64,000 nt of DNA from Pontederia crassipes (Eukaryota > Streptophyta > Magnoliopsida > Commelinales > Pontederiaceae): positions 45,039,654-45,103,653 of the forward strand of contig CM060197.1 in assembly GCA_030549335.1 (NCBI GenBank), given 5' to 3'. This document shows, piece by piece, positions 36,801 through 48,668 of the stretch. The notes beneath the pieces were generated by a model that had not been told where the DNA came from, ran no database searches, and was given only the letters and a program-made list of their open reading frames with translations. A program made the translations under genes and the position numbers. Every line of letters begins with the position of its first letter. The first letter of the stretch is position 1.

Positions 36801-39800
36801 GCAATGTAGCATAACACTCTTCTCACCCTTGATTAAAGCTGAAAATTATAACTGCAGAATCTTTGGATGTGACCTTATATGTCTGTTGTATCAATTCAAT
36901 GAGCCCTCTTCTCAAAGTAAAAAAGATCATTTCAAGAAACTCAAGTTGTTGATTATCCGGTCCTTCGTGTTGAACATTATGTATGATAATACCTTCTTGG
37001 TTTGCGTTCTGAATCTGTTTGGCAATTCACTGAATAGGCAACATCATCACTCACTTTCCACTTCTAGTGCTATTGTGAATATGATAATTATCATTTGTCT
37101 CAAGTCACTGGAGTTTATTTATTCTTTCTATGTGACTAAAGCTTTTGTATTTCATCTGCAGTATGAAAGTAATGCACGAATTGTACGATGGAAAGATGGC
37201 AGTTTGCAGTTATTAATTGGAAATGAAGTTCTTGACATGTCCGTGCATGATGCACAACATGATCAAAGTCATCTTTTTCTTCGACATGGAAAGGTCAGAA
37301 ACTGTTTCTTATTTCGGATTTCCATTTTGGCAGAGAAATTGCTCCTCATTTCCATGAAAATAATTGATGAACTGAAATGATTTTCCATTCATGTTAATGA
37401 AGGGAGTTCTGCAATCTCAAGGGAGGCTTTTACAAAAGATGAGGTTTATGCCATCTTCCTTGTCATCGAAATCTCATCGGTTATTGACTGCTCTTGTTGA
37501 TTCACGCCACAAGAAAGTATACAAGGTGAAAAATTGTATTACAGACATTGATCCAGAGAGAGAAAAGGAACAGAAAGAAAGGGTAAGGCACTATCGGCAT
37601 AAATCATTTGATTTTTTTTTCAAGAAGGCGTTAATCATTCGATTGGTGTACTCTAAAGACCAGTACAGAAGTTGGAGGCTAAACTTTTCTGAATTATGCT
37701 TCCAGGATAAAAAGTTCAGATACTCTTATTTGCCTTTGAGTAGTATCAATGATTTGTATGAAATGAGTTGTTCCCATCTGAAATGTTCTGGTTTATGAAA
37801 AATATGCAGGTTGAGGGCCAGACAATTAGAGCAAATGAAGTTCTTCATCGCAAACGTGAGAAGGTGAACCGCAAATACACACAAACAATGCACAGAGGTC
37901 GACAACTTTCTCCAGGCTTTTTGGAGGATGCACTAGATGAGGTTTGCTTGCATTACATTTGATGTTTGATCTTTTGAGAAGGAAAATGTTGCAATAGAAT
38001 GCACTAAAAAATGTTGCAAAGGAAGTTCTAAAAAAATGTTGCAATAAAAAATGTACTTTCTTTTAGTTTCTCATTTGTAATATCGCTGGTTTTAGGTTTG
38101 TGATGCTTGCAGATTTCCATGTATAATCTAACTTCATGATGCTGGTGCTGATACTAGTTCATTTTGGTGCCAGATAACTAAAATCTGTTTTCTTAGTTTC
38201 TGAGTGGAAGATTTTGATGAATAATCAATGATCTCCCTTATTTCTGAGATAAACTGCACAAAATGAATTAATTGTCAAAGTGTGATAACCACAATGTACT
38301 AGGTTTATCGACACAAAGGCTTTGGTTTAGTTATTGTTTCTTGCATTGAGCCTTAAGCTTACAACTTGATTGAGGTGTTCGATGTACACTGTTCTAGGAG
38401 ATGAGTTCCATGCGTATACAATGTCGTCAAATTACCCAAATATGTAGCCTGATATCAGATATGATCATTTTTCACTTAAGTTGATTGCTATCTTGTTCCC
38501 AGTTTCATTCCTGTATTATTTGACACTTGTGCATGATTGTTTCTGATTGTTTGGTACTTGTTCATCTAAGCTTTGCCTGTTCCTTGAAGCAATTATAATT
38601 GATAATGCATCTGGTCTCTCTCCTAAAATGTGTTGTCAGATTATTTTTTTAATAATGCTTACCATCAGTGCAAATTGATTTTTGTGGAGCTTATTTCCTT
38701 TCACAACTAAATTTGGCACACCTTAAAATTTCTTACCGTAATGATAACTGCTGTTAATTTTTATTGGAGGAGGATGAGCCAGAAGACTACTACAATTCTC
38801 GTCGGGCACGTAGTCATTTCGAAGAAGATTTGGAGGCAGAAGCCAAAGCTGAGAAACGTATACTGAATGCAAAGAAGGTAGAATTAGTAGTCAAACTTAT
38901 GCATGTGTCTATCTGTAGTTTCAACAATCTTCTGATGCTTCGTTATAACCATGGTGTTTGGGTTTCAAACGCATCCTTACCTTACCATGGTCAACAGTCA
39001 AATGCATATACAAGTATCCGACAGAAGGCATCCGTATCTGCTGCTCGATCAGCAAGGCGTCCACTCGAGGAGTACTCAGAGAGCGAAAAGGAGGAGGAAT
39101 CGGAGTATGAAACTGATGGTGAGGATGTCAATGGTTCTCCTCCACAAGAAGGGGAAGATGAATATGATGAAGAGGAAGAAGAAGCACGTGTAAAATCTGC
39201 ATCAGAAGAAGACGAGGATGAAGTAAGTTGATAATTTCTTCTGTACATACTGTTATTTATTTTTATAACTTTTTCAATTTAGTTTATACAACCATCAATT
39301 TCTGAGGACATTATTGAGGTTTTTCGTGTGTCCCACTTTCTGGATAAGTACTAGAAGTTAAACATGTTTATGATATAACTGACAGGTGTTAATTACCACT
39401 TATCACATAGTATAAAGTATAAAAATAAGGAAATTAAAGAAGACAGTAATCATATGCTAATGTGTAGCCTCTTGCAACAAGAATCCCTGCATAATTTTAT
39501 TAGTAGTTCTCTCTCAAAAAAATTTTATTTGTCGTTATTCCATGTCATTTTAACTTGCTTGGGTTTGAAGAATCATTGCTAGATGACTTCATAATGGTCA
39601 TGCCTTCAAGAAAAAAAAGAAGAAAGACTTCATAATGGTTAAGATAACAGATGCGCTTGGGGATTGTTAGTGACACAAATTGAACTAATAGATATAGTTT
39701 TAATCACATGCAAGTTTTAACATGATCCTGGCATAGTTTCTATTGGTAGTGCCTGGCATAGGACTTGTAATCATTGCATGACGTTATGCATCAGTATGCG

Positions 39801-40226
39801 ATGCAAACCTGCTGTGAAAATGATACATTTGATGAAAAATAGCTACCGAAACAGAGGGGAAATAAAGCAATGGTGAAGGGGAAAGAAACACTTGTTCTTA
39901 GCTGTTAATGCCATTATTACATCTTATCTTGAATTGTTTGGTGTTGCCAACGGGATAACAACTGGTATGTGAGGTCTGCTGTGAATTTTTAAGATGTTCA
40001 TTGCATCTCAGTTTTCTCTAGTTTCATAAATTTCCAATTTCTTGCAATATCTTTTGCCTACAATTCCCAAAAAAGCATCTTTTGCCTATAGGTTCCAAGG
40101 AGGAAATCGAAGGAGACTGGAATTAGCAATCTGAAACGGAAATTTGACTCTGACGAGGGTTCTCCACCAAGAAAGATGACAGCCCACCGCAGGAAAGCTA
40201 TGGTATTTGATAGTGACGAGGATTGA
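30878..40226 (+). CDS. VIP4: RNA polymerase II-associated Paf1-complex subunit LEO1 (VIP4 homologue), 11 exons
   Basis: LEO1 is a nuclear subunit of the Paf1 complex, which travels with RNA polymerase II and promotes histone H2B ubiquitination and H3K4/K36 methylation. Arabidopsis VIP4 sustains FLC expression. Exons with GT/AG borders in phase: 30878-31015, 33112-33455, 34099-34210, 35139-35324, 35906-36082, 37162-37293, 37403-37582, 37810-37941, 38770-38877, 38998-39222, 40092-40226. The spliced frame gives 622 residues, very close to VIP4 (about 625). Residues 1-260 are highly acidic (E/D/S-rich). The Leo1 domain starts near residue 261 (MNIIKVSNIMGIESKPFDP) and contains RIRLEDNIIRWR and the NARIVRWKDGS segment. 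The tail is again acidic, contains an RRKS basic patch and ends VFDSDED. The start ATG opens MAGERD. The exon 9 acceptor (38770 or 38773) and exon 10 acceptor (38998 or 39025) are the only ambiguous borders. Intact. Confidence 0.95.
32204..32372. mobile_element. 169-bp hairpin MITE in LEO1 intron 1
   Basis: Almost the whole element is two inverted arms of about 60 bases: left AGTAAAGAGCCCCTCC... through TTAGCTTCCATCT, right its near-perfect complement ending GGAGGGGTTCTTTACT. It is flanked on both sides by (TA)n sequence, so a TA-type target is likely but the exact duplication cannot be fixed. When transcribed within the intron the arms can fold into a long hairpin. Confidence 0.85.
32611..32703 (+). 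repeat. Short direct duplication in LEO1 intron 1
   Basis: TTTTTTCAACTGATATGTTG followed by ATA(G/C)AGAAAGATCATGA occurs twice about 55 bases apart, with one substitution. Confidence 0.8.
34546..35056 (+). mobile_element. 5'-truncated RTE-type LINE in LEO1 intron 3
   Basis: A 511-bp insertion flanked by the 16-bp target duplication TCTATTTTTCTTGCTT (34530-34545 and 35057-35072). It ends in (TTG)n instead of poly(A), the RTE signature. An open 132-residue stretch (34625-35023) matches the C-terminal end of RTE-clade reverse transcriptases: LYGSECW, EMRMLRWMCG, RWFGHVQRR, then RGRPR and WR. It lacks endonuclease and the RT core, so it is a dead copy. The long, nearly perfect duplication and uninterrupted frame suggest a recent insertion. 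It lies on the same strand as LEO1 between exons 3 and 4 and does not disturb splice sites. Confidence 0.93.
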
Positions 40227-42560
40227 CTGATATTTTAGCCTGATTCTAATGTTTTTCACAGCAACATATTGCTAGTGTAAATGTAAAATGAGGTTAGAGG
40301 AGTATCCATATTGGATCTTTTTCTCCCAGTTTCTTAAATGATTATTATTCTGCAACATTCTTCACTTAAAGACTAATATTGACTTCAAGGCTCTTAATAT
40401 GTGTACAAGTTTGTGTTTGTATTCACAAATTGAATAGATTGGCACAATTGAATGGTGGATAGAGCAGTTCCGGATTCGATTTGTGAAATCGTCAATTTAT
40501 TTAGAATTTACTGTGTGTGATATCTTGCTCGAAAAGAAATTTGATAAAAAAATAATTTGCCAGGATTTTTTATTTGGTGATATCTTGATATCATGCAAAA
40601 GATGAAGCATAAATAATTAGTCATAGGACTATACCTCCCAGTAGACACAAATAGAAGTGCCTAAATAAAAGCTGTACTATAATATTAATATGAGCATTTC
40701 TTCTTCGTTTTTCTTCTCGGGTAGTAGCTCAAGTTCACCTGTTTTCACAGTTTTTCTCATTCAGCTTTCTCCTCCAAAATTCCAAGTTCAGCAAACATGA
40801 ATATGATGCCACTTTCTATTACATTAATATTAATTGCATATGTTTTAAATTATATGTTAATCGAGGTAATAGGCACAATATTCCATTTGTACAAGTAATC
40901 AACCCTCAGGTGAAGCTGGATTCCAAGAGCTCCATGAGATAATAACTATCAACATAAATCATTGAAAACTTTGATTAAGAATTTAATTACATTGATAAAC
41001 TTCAGGTTGACGTCATTCTATAATCCAATACTATGCACGGTCGTAGAATCCAATTTACTTTAGCTCAAATGATTTTTTTTTCAATCATAAAATTCTATGA
41101 TAAATATATTATATGATTACATTTAAAGTTATTTGAGTTATATGAAAAAGGTATGTCTATATACACTCTTGTTTGTCTACTTAATTTGTATGTTATTTTT
41201 TTTTTACAGTTAGATATGTCCCGGGAGTTTATATACTATGATTAAAATCTTCATTACCCTCACTCTTGCATGATCACGAGAAAACATAAAGATTTTGATT
41301 AAAAGACGAGTTTGAATGTCATGATTCTGATTATCATCGAAATTAAATAGCACAATAAAAAAAATTACTTAAAAAAAACAATAGAAACATTTTTACTACA
41401 TATATCTATTTTATGTTAGAGATTTCTTAATATTAGAGTTTACTTGAAAAAAGAATCTTGCCATCAAATTATCTGGTGGCCATTTATCGTGATTAAATTC
41501 ATTATTTAATTTATCATCGAATTAATCACTGTAGTTATGCTTATCTATTTCATAAACTAAATAACATTCAAATTATGTTCCTATTATCATCGAAATTAAT
41601 ACTCCTGATGATATATTCACGATTATTAATATAAAATTCAACGTCAAAGAATTATTTGTGTTATGATTTGTTGTATTAATTATTTGATAAACCTGGTGAA
41701 AGTGTTTATGTTAGTGTAGCCAACGATTGTAGTACAAATTTTCTTGTCAGAATTCCCTCAAAGATAATTCTGGTTACAGATGTTGCACCCATTTTTTATC
41801 TGATGTTTTGATATGGAGGTGAAGTGGCATAATAGTGAAATCTTGCAACATTGGAGATTGAAGGAACCTCATGCATCATGTTGTTCTGTGTTATAGATGA
41901 AAACCTTCCATCTGCTGAAGTACGGATAACTGTGGTTTCCCTCAAAATTACTTGACCATTGGTTTGAATTTTTGTCTTTGTGAGAGGACCATTAGTTTCA
42001 ATTGCGCACCCAAGGGTGGAATAATAATGAAACCTTTTCAAATTTCCACATTGATGGAAGTTCATGCATCATATTAATCTGTATTATAGATGAAAACTCC
42101 TATCTGATAAATTATAGAGTAATAAACCTGTATAGAGAAAAATGATGAAACAGTTGTACCGCAGTTTAAATTCTACGATTCATTTTTCAGATATCAACAT
42201 ATCAATAAATGTGCTATCCTGGTCATGCTTGTAGAAGATTTGATTAAACTATAAACACTTAACAAAATAAGGCTATATTATAGTATAAATAAAAATATAA
42301 TACTTGATTATTGAACTCACTTACTAATACATTACTCAAGATACATTTGCGTGCATGTTCTCTCTCTCACCATTGAGCTGACACAACTTCTCATATCTTT
42401 CTCAAGACACCTGCTGTCACTAGCTAGGACACTAAACCACTCGATCTATCTACTCACACCTACTTACGTACAACACCCAAGCACAAAAACCTACACACTA
42501 CAGCAGCTATTTGACCCCACAGTTCACTAGCTCTAATGGTGCCTTAACTTTGAACTTAAA
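40227..42560. other. 3' flank of LEO1 and AT-rich intergenic DNA
   Basis: The first few hundred bases should include the LEO1 3' UTR. No further gene was recognised. A ~190-bp imperfect duplication is present at 41822-42103. Confidence 0.5.
41822..42103 (+). repeat. Imperfect ~190-bp direct duplication
   Basis: Both units contain TGG(C/A)ATAATA-TGAAA-CTT, CA-ATTG(G/A)A, GTTCATGCATCAT(G/A)TT and TGTATTATAGATGAAAAC-type text in the same order (about 41822-41905 and 42010-42103). No function was recognised. Confidence 0.65.
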
Positions 42561-42582
42561 CACATCAGATAATTGATGAGCC

Positions 42583-42830
42583 CTACTGAATTGGTATCCT
42601 GCACAGAACATCTTTTCGAACATTCAGACAAGGAAGTCCCCCTACCATGGATTTCTTCATAAACTTCTGTAAACTTTGATGTCCTTGGGCCCAAATACCG
42701 CAATTGCTGGAAGAATTAAGTTGTGAAACTGATAATAAATTCTTAGACATACTCGGCATGCGGTAGGTACGATCATGCTCCACCTTGTGTGATCCGAATT
42801 GTGGGACTATTGTCATCTTACCAATATGAG
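42583..42830 (-). mobile_element. Ty1/copia fragment (GAG-pre-integrase region)
   Basis: A minus-strand open stretch resembles the protease end and GAG-pre-integrase region of copia polyproteins: MPSMSKNLLSVSQL followed by a region ending in MVGGLPCL. No LTRs or other parts are visible nearby, so this is an old detached fragment. Confidence 0.6.
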
Positions 42831-43065
42831 TGATTGACAGTCGAAGTGTTGTTTGCTGTCACCATCATACAATCACCTCTATCCTTCGAAATGTTTCGAA
42901 GCTTCTCTTTATCTTCTGTATTATGATTCGAACAGCCAAAATTAACTATCTAATCATTATGATGCTTTTCTTTCAAAAAGAAAAAGAAAATTGTTGTTTT
43001 GCTTGCCTTTCACATTTTGGCTGTGTCAATTGCATCTCTCTTTTTTTTCATCTGCTTAAGGACAG

Positions 43066-44681
43066 GGATGGCAATACTCTTCTACAAAGGAATTCTCCTG
43101 GAATATGTTATCACTATTCACAAAATCTGGGATGTTGGTTCTAGAAGTTAGTTTGCTTGCATTTCTGCTTCAAGGAAATCATTCTGGTGGACTGGAAACT
43201 TTGACATAAACATTTGTTATCTCAGGGGTCATTGTTGCAGCTGATGCATTACTCAAGGTATTTTGTCATAGATTCTGCTTGGTATGATGATCATTATATT
43301 TACAACCTGCTTTTCTTGATGCCCCTCTTAGGTATTCTTGTTTGCCAAAACAGTGAATCATCTTACTAGTTGTATCATAATAACTAATGTGAACAAAAAA
43401 ATCATTAGGTGTGGACGTGTATTACATGACAATGCAAATAAATGAGCGTGACTGTACTGTACTACTACTATACCATTATCTGAAGTTTGGGAGTATGACT
43501 AGCAAAAGAATTATAAGTTTATGATTATGATTTACGATGATCATAGGTGTGATCTAAAGGTTACTTTGTATTCCTTTCAAAAAGGAAAAAGACTACTTCC
43601 AATGTCTTTTTGAGGATTGGATTCAGTCTGATATTGGCTTATACATGGATGTATTTTGACTGAATCGGACCCAAATTACTCAAATGAACCTCAAACCAGT
43701 ACTCAACCACTTTGACGCATGTCTTTGATGCATGCATTAAAGCTAGGGCTGGTCCTTCAAGACAGGATAGGGCTAAAGCTCAACAGTTTTTGCCTGGAAT
43801 GACCTCTTGAATGGGATTTGTATGTTGTGAATCTTGTGATAGACATTTGTAGTATAGCCATGGTACAGATTCGCACTTACAACTAGTGTGTACTCGAGCT
43901 TTTGTTTGCTATTGGCATAAATATGGTTATGAACTTAACTTTCCTTTCCTCTTCAGGCAATCTATATATTTGGTTTTGCAGTTCCATTATACATTGACAG
44001 CGAATCATCAAATCATGTAAAATGGGGTTTGTTACTTTTCCACAACCTGTTGCTTGCTGGAGTCTATGGTTTGATTTTCTTCATGTACCATTCAAGATGG
44101 AGAGAGAGGTTGCCAGGTAATATTCATACTATTTTATGTTTCATCTTCCTCCAAAAACATTTCATCTTGATTATAGGCATCATTTTATCTTCAATTGATG
44201 TCAGTCTTTCTTTCACCTTCGCAGCAAGACCAGCATTCTACAACTATGTCTTGCAATGATGTTATTTAACACCATGTCCTTATTCGCCTGCATGCTTGCC
44301 GGAAATGAAGTTGGATTTGGGTTTTGGTATTAGCTATATTTCCATGGATAAAAATGAATCTCATTTAAGTGATGATGCCAAGAGCTCACTCTGGTGTCTT
44401 GTTGCAGGTTATTCAATCTCACAACCGTGTGTTACCACTCTCTGTATCTACCGCTCCTCTATATGACATTCCTAGCAGACTTTTTCCAGGTTCCCCTTCA
44501 TATCTCTTTGGATATTCTTTATTTGCTTCAAAAGGTTTTCATATTGGAGAATGACTGATGATCACGTTCTTATTTCCCCTTTTGCCTTGTGGGGGGGGTT
44601 TAGGAAGAAGATCTGCGCTTGGAAAATGTGTATTATTCTGAGATGAAAGACGCTGGATTCTTTGATGCTGACTGGGATTAG
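43066..44681 (+). pseudogene. Decayed 3' part of a TPRA1/CAND2-like seven-transmembrane protein gene
   Basis: Five exon-like blocks with good splice borders: 43066-43257, 43957-44116, 44225-44326, 44407-44489 and 44604-44681. They translate in order to GWQYSSTKEFSWNMLSLF, VIVAADALLK, AIYIFGFAVPLYID, MYHSRWRERLPARPAFYNYV, SLFACMLAG, TTVCYHSLYLPLLYMTFLAD and FFQEEDLRLENVYYSEMKD-AGFFDADWD-stop. This resembles the C-terminal half of the plant CANDIDATE G-PROTEIN COUPLED RECEPTOR 2 family (TPRA1-related), an integral membrane protein. Two defects: an in-frame TAA at 43207-43209 in the first block, and a one-base frameshift shortly after FYNYV in the third (about 44245-44255). The N-terminal half was not found upstream. 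Retained introns show a segmental rather than retroposed copy. Family assignment is from memory of conserved motifs. Confidence 0.72.
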
Positions 44682-44990
44682 TAAACTCAAGAATCTTACT
44701 CAATATCTCAGAAAAAAAAGCTAAAAGGCATCTCACCGAATTATCATTTTTTGGTACCATTGTGAATACATAGCAAAAGCTGTGTTCTTCCAGGTTTAGA
44801 AATCTGCCAGCTGTAATCGGTACCATGTCACTGAATGTTACTAGCCGATACAAATTTAACTCATTGGACTCTGGAGCACCGACATTTTCTCATTCTTCTT
44901 CTAGTTAATTAATTCTCTTGGAACCAATCACACTCCCTAATTCTTTTGTGACAATCAACCTCAGCTACATGCATCTACCTGTTATTGCAG

Positions 44991-45660
44991 CTTCAAGGTG
45001 AGACCAAATGATGAGGATGCACAGGAGGGTGCACCGTCTTATAGTAATCTTCATTGTGCTCTATGCCTGCTTTTCCCTCGGATGTGTTTTTTTTTATGGT
45101 GTCATGGACTTGGCTTGTCCTGTCCTTTATTCCTCTCCTTGTGAGCCATTTACCTTTGCTTGGTCACTGTTAATGTCATGATGATTTTATGATCCTGCTG
45201 CCCCATGCAGATAGCCAGATATTAACTGCAGTGCAGAAGTTTAATGGCACTAAAGATGGTAATGTTGCATCTTGATTTGAAAAATATATTAACCTTATTT
45301 TTGAATGATATGAATACGATCACTGAAGCCTCAAAAACCAAGACTCATTATGAATATTTTATCTAATTGATTTGCATCTCTAATTTGTTTGCATCATCAC
45401 TTTGCCTAATTCGCAAATTATAACAGTGAACAGTCAGGATTCGTTGCCATCAACTTTAATATTTACCTGAACTTCTACTGTGAAAAAAAAGCAGACCTCA
45501 CATTTGCTGCTATATATGTCATCATACAAGCATTATAGGTTCTGCTGCACAGCAGTGATCCTTTTATGATGAACCATCTTTTTTGTGGGGGCCTCCTTTT
45601 GGAACATATGTGCAGGGAGGAACTACAAAAAGAACTATGCTACCTGCCCTAAAACTCATA
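44991..45660 (+). other. Unassigned exon-like blocks
   Basis: Three short open blocks start after good AG acceptors: 44991-45043 (FKVRPNDEDAQEGAPSY), 45211-45258 (SQILTAVQKFNGTKD) and 45616-about 45660 (RNYKKNYATCPKTH). Their phases are compatible, and the second is followed by GGTAATG. They may be remnants of one gene lying just beyond the receptor pseudogene. I do not recognise the family and no start or stop could be set, so this could be chance. Confidence 0.25.
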
Positions 45661-47339
45661 CCATGTTGTCCTCAAGTCGAATAATAATTATTATTGGTAT
45701 CTTCACTTGGCCAACTTTCTTGCTTTTAATAATGTCTCTAGCATTTCATATCTCTCATCTGCCCACTCGTGCAATATAGAATAATCTTAAATTTGATGAA
45801 GAAAGTGCCAACTGGTACAACTTGTTAAAGCTTCTTCTGTTAACAACATTATGCCATCACTAAATTTTCATCCCAAATTAAGAATAGGATATAGAACTAT
45901 GTTGTGACCAATAGAACGAACTTCCCACGTATATTTTTGCTACTTCCTCCTTTCGGAGTGCGTAATTTGCAGGGCTGAAAATTATAAAGAGCATAATCTG
46001 GTTTAACCACTGTTTTTTTATTGGCTGTATTGTATATTTGAGCACTTAAAATGGCTCATAAATTCCCCAGAATATTGAACAGTGACCAAAGGCACCTGGT
46101 AGAGGAGTTCAAACAAAGTCATCACAAATTCCCTAAGTTGCGTTCTACTTTCGAATTCTGATCTCATATTTTTTTTCCAGTTATTTTTTTACGAAGATTG
46201 ATCACTTTTATGACTTGAGTCAAGTCATTCTCTTTTCTTCGGCAAAGAAAATATAATTAAAAAAACCAGTGCAAACTCGGGAGGGGGGAGGTGTTTGGTC
46301 ATTGGGACTAGACGATTTGTTCCGTCAAACGATGTGATATTTGGCGGAATCAAAAATGAAATTTCGTTTCGAAGAAAAGAAGTCACGTGATCTCTTTTTG
46401 CTTTCCTTGTTCCATCATTTTAGTGGAATCACATATCCTAGCAGCAATCAAATTTTTTTTTAAGTTGACGTGTTATTTTTTTCAATTTTATTTATTCTTT
46501 TTTTTCTTTCTTTAAATATTATAAAATAATTTATTTATTAAATATAAATTATTTATTATAACATATTAATATAATATTATTTCTTACTTGTTATTTCATT
46601 AAAAAAATTTAATATTTTACCACATATAATTCATTAAAAAGTCATTTTCTCATTGATAAATAAGAGATCAATTGGAGGATGGAAACTACTTCATTATCTT
46701 GCATATTCGTTCACTCTATTATAAAGCATGAAATTTGTTTGAAGTACCTTTTCTCAAGTACAATGTCTGAATTACTTTATATATTGTGCAACCTCTGGAA
46801 AATTTCACAATTTGTTGATCTATTTTAGAGGGAAACTCCTTGAACAAATTTTTCTTTCACTTGTTTTTTCTTTATCCATTATGTAAGCATCATAATTTCA
46901 TGGCCACGTCCTTTTTGTTTTTAATTTTACTAATCAAATATTTTTTTCTCGATAATGACATTTTTTATATGCATTCTCCGAGAGGAACGACAGTGTCGTG
47001 TCGAAGGCGCGATACGCCCGACGGACAAAAAAGTTCTATGCCAGCAGCGGAAGAGCAGCTGGGCATAAGAGGAAGAGAGAAGAGAGAAACATCAGCTCAC
47101 TGTCGAAGGGCAGACTCACTTCAGTTCAGAGAGATGCATGGACGAGTAAAACTAGTAAAAAGTCGCCCACCACCTTCAGTAAATTGCGGCATTGACCGCA
47201 CACAACCACCCACATTTGCATTCAAAGCATCCGATACTCTCGCCATTGTCATTTCCAATCTCTCTCCCTCCTCTCTCTCGCTCTCCATCTGCCACACACA
47301 CTTCTTTGTGTGTGGAAACTGAAGAAGGTCCTGCCACTA
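45661..47339. other. Intergenic DNA and PDCB-like gene promoter
   Basis: No coding was recognised. A CT-rich tract (47262-47290) just before the start codon may be the core-promoter Y patch or leader. GC content rises from about 46980 toward the gene, as expected for a promoter/leader. Confidence 0.45.
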
Positions 47340-48668
47340 ATGGCAGCTCAAGTTGTTCTATTGTTCATGTTAGCCATGGTTGGAAGATCATGTAAGCTCG
47401 TCTTCCATCTTTCATCTTCTTAGCTTTTAGGAAGCCCTATTCACAGTTGTATCCGAGTCCTCCTTTTGATTGGCATTTTTGCAAACTTGTATGCATTGTA
47501 AAGCTTCAGGATCCAAAATCCTCTAAAATGTACTCTTTTTTTTGTACATTCTTCTGTGAAGTGTTCTTTCTTCTTTTTTTTAAAAAAAAATTAAAGGCGA
47601 GCTCTTTTTTGGCTACAGATGCTGCTTGGTGTGTCTGCAAACCTGAGATGGGCAACACTGCGCTGCAGAAGACGATAGATTACGCCTGCGGCGCTGGGGC
47701 GGACTGCAACCCCATCCTGCAAAATGGGGTTTGTTACAACCCCAACACAGTGATAGCTCACTGCAACTATGCCGCCAACAGCTACTTCCAGAGGAAGGGT
47801 CAGGCCCAGGGGGCCTGTGACTTCTCCGGAGCCGCCACTCTTACTACAACGGACCCAAGTAGGTCTTCGTTCATGCGTGCGTTCGTCCTCAGTGATGTGC
47901 TCCTTTCTCTTCTGATGAAGTTAATAAACCTTGTCTGGTGTGTTTGCAGGTGGCTCTGGCTGCACTTACCCTGGAGATCCTAGGTATAATACATTTAGTT
48001 TCTCGTCCAGTCCTATGCTTCTGGATGAAAGATTTTAACCATTGGATGATTCTTTTTGTTTCTATATTTCTGTTCATTGAAAGAGAAGAAAAAAAAAAGA
48101 TGCTTCTTTTTATCCATCTCCTGTTGAAATGTTGTTTGCTGCCGTCAGTTAAGTCGATTTCTTATATCACCTAAGAAGACAACTAATTTTTCAATCTTTA
48201 ATATTTGTCATTAACCTTTTTCATGTCTTTCTGGTTTGTCATTGTAATGTTTGTGTGATTTACAAGCTCTATCATCTTTAGAACCTGAATTTGCTCTGAG
48301 AACTCTGTAAATTTTCTATGCCAATGTCAAGCAAAAAGTACCTCATAATCCATAAACTTTGTCGTTCATTGTGTGAGAAATCAGCATTTCCTGTTGTGTT
48401 TCATTTTTTTTTTCCTTCTAACTTTCCACCTCAAGTGTGATCTTGTTTCCTGGGGGATAATTCTGATTTTCTGTTGCCCTCCTTCAGTGCTGCTGCAGGA
48501 ACGAGCACTCCGGGATCTTCGTCTAGCACATTTGCTCCCCCAAATGGAGCATACGGATTAGGACCAACATCTATGTCTGATAGCAGCAATGGTGGCTTTC
48601 TCCATCCAACAGGAATGGCGCCTCTGATCCTCGCTATCATTCTATCACTGAAGGCATTGCTCAACTGA
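47340..48668 (+). CDS. X8-domain GPI-anchored protein (plasmodesmata callose-binding protein family)
   Basis: Family members bind callose through the X8 (CBM43) domain and sit at the outer face of the plasma membrane, often at plasmodesmal necks, where they influence cell-to-cell transport. Exons 47340-47391, 47619-47858, 47950-47983 and 48488-48668 join in phase to 168 residues. Residues 1-18 (MAAQVVLLFMLAMVGRSY) form the signal peptide. The X8 domain runs from AAWCVCKPEMGN to about residue 100 with six cysteines and the motifs WCVCK, DYACG, DCNPI, GVCYNPN and HCNYAANSYFQ. It is followed by GSGCTYPGDP, a Ser/Pro/Gly-rich linker, and a hydrophobic C-terminus (MAPLILAIILSLKALLN) fitting a GPI-attachment signal. 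The third exon is only 34 bases. Length fits the family. The specific PDCB paralogue cannot be told. Confidence 0.93.

Noticed and set aside
38951-39248. Alternative frames (Met/Lys-rich, Ser-rich) over LEO1 exon 10
   Set aside because: Shadows of the acidic LEO1 C-terminal exon, which is in phase with its neighbours.
46280-46640. Possible MITE beginning GGTGTTTGGTCATTGGGAC
   Set aside because: The start resembles a MITE terminus, but no inverted partner or target duplication could be found.
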